Assembly (NCBI GenBank): GCA_024345305.1
Contig: BRON01000003.1
Coordinates: 310,001 to 374,000, forward strand
Length of the DNA: 64,000 bases
Reading direction: 5' to 3'
Source of the DNA: Mrakia gelida
Taxonomy: Eukaryota > Basidiomycota > Tremellomycetes > Cystofilobasidiales > Mrakiaceae
Under the pieces are notes generated by a model. The model was given only the letters and a program-made list of their open reading frames with translations. It was not told the DNA's origin and made no database searches. The stretch's first letter is position 1. Each line of letters starts with the position of its first letter. A program made the translations under genes and the position numbers. This document shows, in pieces, positions 54,478 to 64,000 of this stretch.

Positions 54478-57400
54478 ATGGACGATCAATCTAGTAGTAA
54501 TAATGGTGGCAGAAGAGGATCAGAAGAGTCGCAGGTAAGTCCAAGTCGAAGAGGAGGAAGGACTGCCCTTCGAATGAGCTCTCGGCCTAGCCCCTCCTTC
54601 CCTCGTCTTGAGCTGACCGATGCCTTCTCCTTCCCTTTCCTACCTCATTCCGCCCTTTCAAGGATCGGAAACCTGATATGAGTGGCGAGGGAAAAGGAGC
54701 TCGCAGGGCGTATCGTGCTTGTGAGTTCTGAGACAGGTTGACGGGAGAGGAGATGCTCGGAAGGGAGGGGAGCTGACCTTCGTTCTTGCTCTTCCTTCTT
54801 TCATTCCAAGGTGCCCATTGTCGCAGTCGGAAAGGTGAGCTAGGCGCGGGTCTCTACATTCAGAGAGAAGGCTCACATACTGACTCGGACGTCTCCCTCT
54901 TGCTCCAGCCAAGTGTGATCTCGTGAGTTCAAAGACGAGCTCAACCGCGAGAAGGGAACAGGTCGAGGTCGAAAGAGATCGTTGACTTTGGTTTTCATCC
55001 CCTCCCCGACCTTCTTTTCTCTTCTCAGGGAGACATAGACAACCCGAAGGAACCTCCATGCGCTCGGTGTAAGAGAGAGAGCGTAAGTTTTCCTCCTTCC
55101 TCTCGTCTTCGCCCCTCGCCTCCGGACCAACTCCGTTGACTCTCTTCTTCATCTTCGCTTCGTCTTACTGACCCGCGCTCTTTTTCCTATCGACAGCGTG
55201 AATGCACTTTCCTTCCTTCGAGACGAGGAGGCAACCTTTCGGATCGTCCCAAGCCAAACCGAGAACCTTCGACGACGAACGACGAAGGAGTCGACGCGAA
55301 GAAGAGGAAGCGAACACTTTCGGCGACGGGCCCTCAGCCTTCGTTCGGAGGAGACTTCGTACCGCCTCTACCTGATATGGAGGAGCAGTCAGAGCGATCG
55401 TGGGAGGATGGATCGTTCAACGGATCTCACAACGGTCAGAACCCGCATCTGCTCGCATCCTCCTCCTCGTCGAACGCGTACCTCCCACCTCCTCCTCTTC
55501 CTCCTCAACGAGACGGTTCCTCTACTCAGTACAACCAGTCACCGTCCAGCATCTACCCACCTCTCGCACCTCCTCCCAACCATTCCCAAAACAACGCCGC
55601 GTTCTCAGAACCGAGTTCGACCCCACCCGTCTTCGCTCAGCTCTACCACTCGGCCTACCCTCACGGACCCATCTCCCAACCACTCCCTCCTCCACCAACT
55701 CATCATCACCAGGCGTCGTTGCTCGTTTCAAACCATCCGCCGTTCCAGCCCTCGCCGTCCTCGCAGCATCAACCTCCATCCCAACCCGATCGCCCCGACC
55801 ACGCCTTTCCCTCCTCCTTCCTCTCTCCTCCAGCAGTCAATCCTTCACCGGAGCATCAACTCAATCATCCCTACTCTCAAACCGTACCCTCTCACTCCCC
55901 TCCCAAACCCACAGCGCCACATCTCCCTCCTCCAGCCCCTCCCCGACCTCTCCAACCTCCCAAGCTGTCGTCCAGCAAATCCCATCGCTCAACAGCTCAC
56001 GACCCGGAATCCTTCGTCATCGCTGGAATGGCCAACGAGGCAGACGCTCTGTCTCTTCTCGCTCTCACAGCAACAGGACCCGGAGCTCGACCGGGAAACG
56101 GAAAGTCGCCGTCCAGCGAGCACGTCGCGACTCCCTCGACTGGACGAAGCGTCGGCTCTGGGGTCAACGGATCAGCGAGAAGGAACTCGGAGGATGGCGG
56201 AACTGGAATGGAGCTCAGAGGAGAGGGGGGTTCCATCAAGGGAGAGTCGGAAGACGGGGAGGAAGAGGAGAGGGTGGTGATTCCTGCTCTCGAGTCGTTC
56301 GACCTCATTCGTCTAGGGATTCTCACGAAGGAGTCGTTGAAGACCTACGTCGATCAGTTCTTCCTTCGCCATCATCAGATGTTCGTGAGTACCGCTTTTC
56401 GCTTTCTCATCCTTCTTTCGCGTTGCCTTCTCCCTCGAATCCTTCGAATCCTAACCAGTCCATCGCGTTTTCCCTCCCTCGCCTTCACCTCAGCCCATGG
56501 TCCCTTCCTTCCGAATTCCCAAAACGGAAGCCCAACTCTCTGCCTTCGCCTACGAGGACAAGGAGCTTCTGACGACCTTCGTCGTGATTGCGAGTCGATT
56601 CGATTCAGACAACAAGTGAGCTTTCATGTCGTTCTCTCTGAGCCGTCTCAACGATCTCTCGCCCAACTCTTTCTGCCTTAATCTGACCTCTTCTACCATC
56701 TCTCGTCCCATCCTCTGCTAGGACCATTCACGATAAGAGCTGGGACGTGATGCGAGGTGGGTCTTGACCCGACGCGTCCATTCGACTCGGACCTTGTCCC
56801 TCTCGCCCTTCTCGCCCTCACCCTGACGCCGACTTCTTTCTTCGTCTCCCTACCAGGCTACATCAGTTCGGTCGTCGTCGATGGTCGAGATGGCAGCGTC
56901 GGATTCGTCGAAGCCTGTCTGCTGCTCTCCGAGAACCTCCCTCGTCGAGAGGAGCTGACCCCAAATCCTGGATCTTCGAGACCCTGGGATGACTCGGCTC
57001 AGTCGTGGAACTTGGTGGGACATGCTGTGAGTTGACTCGACTCGGTTCTGAAACCTCGTGCAACCTCGTTCGTACTGACATCCTTCTCCCTTCGCGTGTC
57101 CAGGTTCGAACGGGATACTACCTTGGGCTCGATCAGCAGACCCTTTACGTCGACCCGAAGGCACCGACGACTCCTCAGCTGGATCGGGAACGACTGGCGT
57201 GGACCTACTGTTCGTTCGAGCTTCGCTCGTTCACCTTCCCGGCTTCAAGTCGATGCGCTGACTTTCGCGACTTTCCCTTCTTCCTCCCTCTTGACAGGCT
57301 ATCTCTTCGATCGTCACATCTCTCTCCGACTTGGGAAAGCCTTCTGGTCTCGAGGTCCTGGTCTTTGCGTGCGTTTTCGTTTCTCCTTTCGAGACGAAGG

Positions 57401-59080
57401 AAGTTCGCTGACCTCCCACTTTCCTCACTCCAGTTCACCCCCAACGACGCCGCCGCCAACTTCCCTTCACTTCGTCCGATAGAAGGAGAGCAGGACGACT
57501 TCGCGAGCGTTGTTCAGGTGAGAAAAGACCTTCCTCGTCCCATCCTCAACTCAGTCGAGCTCACGTTCTTTCCCCTTCTCGTCGTCAGGCTCTCGTCGAG
57601 TTGACCCAGACGATGACGAACTCGCACGACGTTCTCTACCCTTCCAAGGATCGGACGATCTCCCTCGTCACCGCTGGAGCTTACTACCGATACCTGGATG
57701 AGTTCACGAGATCGATCAACTCGTTTAGGGATATCTGGACTCCGTGAGTCGTCGCGTTCGGTTCCCGCCCTTCGCGTCGTTCTGACCATCTTTTCTTCTC
57801 GCAGTGTCAAGTTCTCGACCTTTCCGACGTCTGAGGTCGTTTGGTGCACCTACCAGTATCTTCGACTTTGTGAGAAGCTGCTCGTTCCTCTCTCGCTTCA
57901 CGCTCTTTCGCTGACGCTTCGCCCCTTCGGCTTCAGATATCTACTCCTTCGCCTTCCAGGCTCACGTTCAACGTGCTGCTGCTCTCGGAGCCGATACTCA
58001 CAAGGGAAGCGGAGCTCTTTTCCCTCGAGGCTTGACCCAATCTCCCGATGCGAAGTTCATCTTCGAGTCGGTAGATGCAGCTCGACAGTTGCTCGAGCTC
58101 TGCACAGAGCGTCTTCACCCTGGAGGAGGTTCGTTTCTTTCTCGCTCTTCGCTTTCGAGATCGAGACTGACTTCGCGCTCTTCCCTCTCATTCCAGCTCT
58201 ACCCTACCTCCCCAATCGAGTCATCCTCTGGTTCACCTACGGATCCTGCTTCCTCCTGAAAGCGATCTACTCTGGAGCAGTGAGTCTTCTCGCTCCCTTC
58301 CTTCGCCCGCCTCGTCGAGCGTAGTCTGACTTGTATCCTTTCCTCCTCAGGTCATCCAAGCGGATACGAAGCCCATCGTCGAGCTCGTTCACAAGGTCAT
58401 CTTCTGCTTGGGAGCGTCGTCGCCGGATCGATCTCACCTCGGTCTGCGACATGCGTTGCTGCTAAGGAACGTCGCGAAAAAGCTAAGGCAGAGCTTCCAG
58501 GATGATGCTTGGGTCTCTCATGTACGTCAAACCTCTCTTCTCGATTTCGCAGCGGGGGAAATCGTCGAAAAAGGCGTCTGTTGAGAGCGACCGCGTCCTC
58601 TGACCTCTCTTCTCGTTTTCGTTCACCTCGCAGACGGGCACTGTCTCTCCCATCATCAACGACTTCCCGTCGTACGGCGCTCCTTTCGCCCCGAACTCTT
58701 CGAGCTTCAATCCTTCCCCGGGCAGACCTTTCTTCCCACCTCAATCCCACCACTCCAACCCTCAATCGAATCAAAACTCCGTCTCGTCGTCGTCCCTCCT
58801 CAACGCCTCTTGGCCCGACTACTCCCACGCCTCCGCGAACGCTCATGCTCTCCAAGGATCCATGATGCCACCTCCCAACCCCTTCACCTCGTTCGTCTCC
58901 GATCAACTCCCCTCGTTCGCAGCGACGCCGATGGATCATCAGGGTTGGCCGGGAGAGTTCGAGGACATCTTGGGTGGGGAAGGAGGATTGGGCGGAGGAG
59001 CGGACGGGGAGTTCTTTTCGCTGGATTCGAACTTTTGGGAGAACCTTGCGGTGCCGGGGGGTGGGTTGCCTTTCCGATGA
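54478..59080 (+). CDS. Zn2Cys6 transcription factor, candidate regulator of the sugar-acid genes
   Basis: A second fungal zinc-cluster protein of about 1,000 residues. The cluster is CAHCRSRKAKCD, then a long CX12C loop (LGDIDNPKEPP), then CARCKRESRECTF, spacing CX2CX6CX12CX2CX6C. A likely nuclear signal KKRKR and a long Pro/Ser/His/Gln-rich region follow. The middle-homology domain has FDLIRLGILTKESLKTYVDQ, FFLRHHQMFPMVPSF, WNLVGHAVRTGYYLGLD and RERLAWTYCYLFDRHISLR. The C-terminus ends NFWENLAVPGGGLPFR, with acidic and aromatic residues before it. The cluster is cut by a 24-nt exon (54811-54834) and a 14-nt exon (54909-54922). The fold resembles PrtT/Pro1-type factors, but that is weak. Its place 368 bp after the KduD-like gene suggests it controls that pair. 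Confidence 0.88.
54811..54922 (+). other. zinc-cluster microexons (24 nt and 14 nt)
   Basis: Exon 54811-54834 supplies AHCRSRK and exon 54909-54922 supplies KCDL with phase bases. Both have AG acceptors and GTGAG donors. The order restores the six-cysteine spacing. Confidence 0.85.
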
Positions 59081-59285
59081 TGAGGGAGGGAGGGAGGGAG
59101 GCGAGCGAGGGCGGAAGCGGGAGGGGTACGAGGGAGAGCGTCGCGTTTCGATCTACCTACTTACCTTTACGACCATAATGCTTGTTGTTTGCTGTCACGA
59201 GTTCAGATCGAGAGGAGATAAGAGAAAGCCTCGTTGAAATCGAGATCGAAAGATAAGAAAGGCAGATCAACTGAAGAATCGAAAA

Positions 59286-62200
59286 CTACCAAACCTCCCT
59301 CCCAAACTTCACCCTCCACCAAAACCCCGTCTTCACAACCTCCCTCGTCAAACCCTCTGCATCAAAGTCCCTCCCACCCGCACCTCCATCGCTTTCTCCT
59401 ACAAGAAGAACCTTCTTCGTCCTCGTCCTCTTCTTCCCTCCCTTCCCGCTCTTCCCGTTCTTGGTCGTCGAACCCCCTTCCTCCAGACACACCAACCCAT
59501 CCATCACCAACTCCCGCTTCCCTCCACCACCCTCCAAACAATCCTTCTCCACCCTCCTCCTAGCTTCCGCTCCCCTCTCCCTGAGTTCCTCATCCCCTCC
59601 GTCGACGACGCTCCCGAAGAAATCGACGCGTCGCAAAGCCTTCCACTCGGGCAATCGTCCTCCTGGCATTCCCAACCCCGTCAGGCCTCCCATCCCCGCC
59701 TGAATAAGAGGGACCTCGAAGGAATCCTTCTTCCGGAGGTAGCGATCCCATTCCTCCGAAACGGATCCGAGTTCGTCGTTCGTTGAGTTGGCGTTCGAGG
59801 GAGGAGGCGACGAGGGAGGAGGAAGGACGTGAGCTCCTGGTTCGAGGTGGTTGGCTGAGAGGGAGAAGTTGGAGGAGAAGTTTGGGTAGAGGGACATGGA
59901 AGGGGAGGTGAGGTGGAGGTAGTCGATGAAGTAGCGTTTCCAGGAGGACGTCCAGTTCGAGGAGCGGGAGTCCGGGAGGATTTGGAAAGGAGAGGTCGAG
60001 GAGTTCGGGGACGAGGAGGGGTCCGTGTCCTTCGAAGAAGGTCGTGGAGTTACAGATAGAAGTCGGTGAGAGAGGTAGGTGTGGAATCCAACCCAGGTTT
60101 CGGAGAAGTATACTGCTGAGGAAGAGAAGAAGGAGCGGGAGCGGACCGAGAGACGCGTCAGTTTCGTCCGCAAGTTCTCGAGATGAAGTCGAGTCAAAAA
60201 GAGAGAAGGCTACTCACCACCCCAAGAGCAAGGTACTGCAGAAAGATAGGGCGACTCTCTCACCTCTCCAACGCTCTCCAGCAACGCCTTCGCGTCGAAC
60301 GGTCGTCTCCCTTCCATCCTCAGCTCATTGTTCTTCTGCTGATACAGCGACACTCCGAACATTCCTCGGCTCCCTTCCTTCCCTTCCGGACCGTATCGGT
60401 ACTTGAGAATCGTCCATTTCAGCCAGGCGAAGAAGAAGGGCGATCTGGAAGACGATGGCGAAAACGAAACGAGACTCGATCCAAGTCAGTCGCGCGTCTC
60501 GACAATCCGAACGATGATCGAGCACTCACAGCTCTACATCATCCTCCAACAGAACCCCGTAGTCGTGCTCGTCCTTCGGATACCAGCTTTCCGTCACAGC
60601 GAGCAAAACTCCCCCTTGCTTCACCCGATGCCTCACGTTGACCTGCCCGCCGTTCCTTGTCCAATCGAGATCGCGAACGACAGCCAGGGTTTCCGGGGAC
60701 GCGTCTCGCTCGAGGGAGATGGAGAGAGGGATGATGGGATTGGGAGAGAGGTAGTGGGCGTTCTGAAGGGAGGTGAGCAGGCGAAGCAGGGAGAGATGAC
60801 GCGAGGAGGTGATGATGCTGAGTTGGATGTTGGGCGTGTGCCAGTCTGGGTTGGACGACGAGGAACCAAGAAAAAAGGAGGTTAGATTGGTGTGATGGAG
60901 AGAAGAGGAAGAGAGGAGAAGGAGAGCTCACTCTTCAACGACGAAATCCCCAACGTCCCGACCCAATCCCAAACCTCTCTTCCTCCTCCCCCTTCCCCCA
61001 GATCTCGTTCAGGCACCACGATCCTCACACCACCTTCCATCCCAAGACCCACCAAGTCTCCCTCCATCGCTTCTCCACCAACGATAACCACGTGAACCCC
61101 TCCCTTCCTCTTCGTTCTCGTCCCACTCTCTTCGACGTCGTCTTGATCTCGTCCTCCTCGATACCTCATCCAACACCCTGCCCTCCCTCCAATCACTTCT
61201 CCCCTCTCCTCCTCGAGCAGCGAAGGCATCCTCACATCGATCCCATGCCCCGTCCTCAACAACGCACAAGTCAACGGACCCAGCACGTCGAGCGCCTCAA
61301 GCGAAGGAAGGACGAGTCCGACGCGTCCCCGATCGGAGAGAGGAGTGGGCGAGGAAAGAGCGAGGTGGAGGGATTGATGGGATTCAGAGGTGGATCTGCT
61401 TGAAGTTGAGGGAAGTTGGGTTCGGACGAGCTCGTCGATCGAAGCTGAAGACGACGAGGCAGGTGGGGTTCCATGTCGATGGTGATGAGGAGGAGGAACA
61501 ACCCACCCTCCCACTCCTCCCTCTCCTCCAACCACCACCGCTCTCTCTCCCAGCGCGGCCCATACTCCCATCTCCCCTCCTCCAGTCATCCTCATCCCCT
61601 CCACGCTTGATCTCAGCACCCTCGACCCAATCAACATCGGCGGGACGCCAAACGCGACGGGGATCAACTCGTCCTCGCCGGACGAAACGGGTAGGAGGTC
61701 GGAGGCTGAGATGCGAGCTCCGTGGAGGAAGAGAGGCGGTCGGGTTTGGATGCGAGAGCGTTTGGTTGGATAGGAGAGGAGAGGTCGAAGGAGGGAGGGG
61801 AGGGAAGAGGGAAGAGGGGGAGGGGGAGGGAGGAGAGGGTGGGGAGGATGAGGAAGGTTTGATTGTTGAGGGAGGGTTGATGGTTGACGAGGAGGTGTAA
61901 GAGAGGGAGTGCGTGGGATTGATCGTTTTCGAGTTCGTGGGAGGGAGGAGGGAGGGTGGTGTTGGACCAGCCGACGACGAGGACCTTTGAAGCGAGGACG
62001 AGCGATTCCTCCTCTGTCGCGTTCGTCGCTGAGCGTTCGAGCTCGGATCTGAGCTTGAGCTGCTGCTCGAGAGGTTCGACGAGGTCACTCGAGCAAGCGA
62101 GGATGACGCCCGTTGATGTGAGCTCAAGGAGGGAGGCGAGGGTCTCGTTGAGGTGCTCTGGTTCGGGGAGGGACGTGATGGGTAGGACGATGGTTGCGGA

Positions 62201-62845
62201 CGAGGGTCTCGGACGAGAGAGAGGGAAGAGGAGTTCCGCTGGTGGTTTGATAGAGAGAGGAGGGAAGAAGTGGTCCGTGGCTGGAGGTGGTGGTGATGTA
62301 ATGGTGGGAGGAGTGAGTTGTTGATGAAGAGGAGGAGGAGGAAGAGGAGAGGGAGATGGGTTGCTGAGTCCGTGAAAAGTGTAGTGTCGTTCGCCTCCTT
62401 TGACGACGATTCGAGTTGGAGCATCCTTGACGTCGATAGTACCCTCTATCATCATCTCTAGCTGTCCGACCCATCCAAACCTCCCTGCTCCCCTCGTCCA
62501 ACTCATCAACAGCACCCCTCCGACGAACAACAGCGTCGCCAGCACACCCCAAACCTCCCTCTTCCTCCTCCTCCTCTGCTTCACCCCACTAACTGAGCCA
62601 CCCAGACCGGCTACGGCCTCCTGCTGAGCTCCCCAAGCAGCGACTGTCGACTCGAACTTGACTTGAGGCGAAGAGAGAACTGCCGAGGGTTGGGACAACG
62701 ACGAAGCCGGACCAGCCTTGACTTCGAAGAGGTACGAGGGAAACACGGGCGTGAGGGTCGAGAGAGGAGGAGTGGCGAAGGGGAGGGTCGAGTAAGGAGG
62801 GAGAGGGAGTTGAGAGTTGTGAGGAGGAAGGGGAGTTGGACGCAT
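59286..62845 (-). CDS. type II membrane glycosyltransferase-like protein, frame broken near 61,790-61,860
   Basis: The protein starts MRPTPLPPHNSQLPLPPYST and has a Pro-rich cytoplasmic end. A basic RRRRKREV precedes a signal-anchor VWGVLATLLFVGGVLLMSW at about residues 98-115. The lumenal part contains SATIVLPITSLPEPEHLNET, a GT2-like nucleotide-binding strand. Farther on are VGLVLPSLEALDVLGPLT, RPPLFLHGARISASDLL and QLSIITSSRHLSLLRLL. The acidic EDYGVLLEDDVEL-type segment reads here as HDYGVLLEDDVELSPFFF, a probable metal-binding DXD-like site, then FAWLKWTILKYRYGPEG and a C-terminal domain with QAGMGGLTGLGMPGGRLP. Upstream coding (NHQPSLNNQTFLILPTL) and downstream coding (RPLLSYPTKRSRIQTRP) lie in different frames across a C-rich tract with no GT or AG to splice. 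The Golgi location and activity are inferred. Confidence 0.6.
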
Positions 62846-63463
62846 GGGCTGAAGAACGAGCGAAGAGGAGGAGAGGTCAGGTCAGCTTGATGAAAGAGGG
62901 CAGACATGAACGGTAGGGCTCACCTCTAACTGTTGGAGACGTTCGGAAAGCTGACGAGTAGGATCCAGTCCTGCTGAGTCTCGATGTTTTGGCGTGAAGA
63001 GGAAGGGAGGAGAGGAGAGGAGGGACTGTTGTTCGCGAGCTCGTCTCCGAGTCGGTCCATCCCTTCCTTCAGATCCTGACTGGCCTCGAGAAGACCTCTC
63101 TCGTGCTGGTCCTTGGAACTAAATCGAGTTTGAGCGTCCTGTTGGGCTATTGCCATGCGACGGAACCGAGCCAGTCGAAGTGAGCAGAAATGACGATGGG
63201 CTGAAGACGGCATGGCGGTTTGAGGTCAAAAGAAGGAAGAGGTCGAGCTCAACAAGAAGAACCGAAGAGGTCGTTCCGCTGGACTTCCAACGTTGGGAAG
63301 CACTGTTCAAGACAGCAGAGAATAGTGTTGTGAGACGTATGAATGTATTTTCATCATTTTCTTCTTCTAAGATATCCGTACAACGAAACGAGAACCTCGT
63401 TCTCCCCTCTTCCCTCTCCTCGCGCTCGAACCGACGGACGACAAGAAAACCCTCGGACACCCC
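62846..63463 (-). other. possible 5' exons of the glycosyltransferase-like gene
   Basis: A GTGAGC donor at 62923 follows a segment that can read DPTRQLSERLQQLE and splices in frame into PMRPTPLP of the next gene, so the ATG at 62845 may be internal. Farther upstream (ATG near 63153) a frame reads MAIAQQDAQTRFSSKDQHER and LLEASQDLKEGMDRLGDELA, helical and plausibly coding. I could not join it to the exon above. A separate small gene is the alternative. Confidence 0.35.
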
Positions 63464-64000
63464 TTAACGCCTGACTCCCTGCGAACGCTGAGGAGGAGCT
63501 CCTCGCGCACCAGCCGACTCTCCACGTCCCCGACGAGCTGAAAAAAACGAAGGTGAAAGGAAAGAGCGAGGTCAGCCGGGGAGCTTCGAGCGAGTTGACG
63601 AGATGAGGGAGGGAAGGGAGAGGACGAACCGTTGGCTGTGGAAAGACACGAACGCAGCGATGGAAGAAAGCAGAAAGAGAGTCAGCGAGTGAGGTCGTAC
63701 ATACGAGCTGGATAAGCTCAGGCAAAGGGTGGATGAGAGACGAACCTCGAAGGATGGTAGCTCGTCCTCTCGCTGTTCCGATACCTCGTCCCTTCATAGC
63801 TGCAGTCGAGAAGTAGAGAAACGAGTCAGCACGGTGAGAGACTAGCGGACAGTAGGGAGGAGGTAGTAGACTAACCGTTGGGTCCAACTCGCTTGAACCT
63901 GGGTGAAGGGAAAGAGAGGAGGAGGGAAGGAGGTTGATGGTCAGCTTCGTTCTTGATCGTGGTCGAGCCCGACGTTCCTCCACGTTCTTGTCGCGAGACC
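63464..64000 (-). CDS. SMD3: small nuclear ribonucleoprotein SmD3 (5' part outside window)
   Basis: SmD3 is one of seven Sm proteins that form the ring on U1, U2, U4 and U5 snRNAs in the spliceosome. Only the C-terminal exons are present: FKRVGPN (23 nt, 63876-63898), MKGRGIGTARGRATILR, the 6-nt exon 63630-63635 supplying AN, and ARRGRGESAGARGAPPQRSQ ending GVRR. The pattern of FK, then GRG.ATILRA.ARRGRG, then an RG-rich tail matches SmD3 (GRGKAAILKAQVAARGRGR in animals). The Sm fold itself lies beyond the right edge. SmD1, also RG-tailed, is less likely because of the ATILR motif. Confidence 0.8.
63630..63635 (-). other. 6-nt microexon of SMD3
   Basis: The minus strand reads CACAG, then CCAACG, then GTTCGT. 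The exon starts and ends in phase 1 and adds Ala-Asn between ATILR and ARRGRG, as expected from the family alignment. Confidence 0.8.

Noticed and set aside
1..64000. CRISPR arrays, prophage or insertion sequences
   Set aside because: No regularly spaced repeats, integrase, transposase or terminal inverted repeats were seen, and the DNA is nuclear fungal.

Overview
The window reads as nuclear DNA of an intron-dense, GC-rich basidiomycete yeast, most likely Pucciniomycotina / Microbotryomycetes (red-yeast relatives). This is inferred from short introns with GTGAGT/GTTCGT-type donors, internal CTGAC branch sites and pyrimidine-rich 3' ends, several introns per gene, closely packed genes on both strands, and the families present. 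No rRNA, tRNA, CRISPR array or recognisable mobile element was seen. Exons were joined by eye, so outer CDS limits are safer than internal boundaries.

Layout. 1-10 kb: pyruvate decarboxylase (cut by the left edge), the BAR protein Rvs161/Hob3, an orphan gene with an LPNEITH motif, and an Rkm4/SETD6-type SET protein. 10-19 kb: a small acidic orphan, a secreted RlpA-like barrel protein, an unresolved intron-rich locus, a mucin-like membrane protein and SRP receptor beta. 20-30 kb: an aldehyde dehydrogenase, a transcriptional cyclin and a Zn2Cys6 regulator. 30-40 kb: a small membrane protein, two convergent F-box-like proteins and a head-to-head pair of orphan paralogues, one of which looks damaged. 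40-48 kb: ERG25, DPH6 and mitochondrial uS11. 48-59 kb: a second LPxEITH paralogue with a broken frame, then D-galactonate dehydratase, a KduD-like dehydrogenase and a second Zn2Cys6 regulator. 59-64 kb: a type II membrane glycosyltransferase-like gene with a frame break, and SmD3 running off the right edge.

The clearest functional group is 49.9-59.1 kb. A sugar-acid dehydratase and a 2-keto-3-deoxy-acid dehydrogenase are divergently transcribed and could act on successive intermediates; a Zn2Cys6 activator follows in the same direction as the dehydrogenase. The clearest genome-scale signals are (i) many microexons, down to 6 nt, in conserved genes and (ii) about twenty-fold excess of the palindromic octamer GACGCGTC, mostly outside coding sequence.
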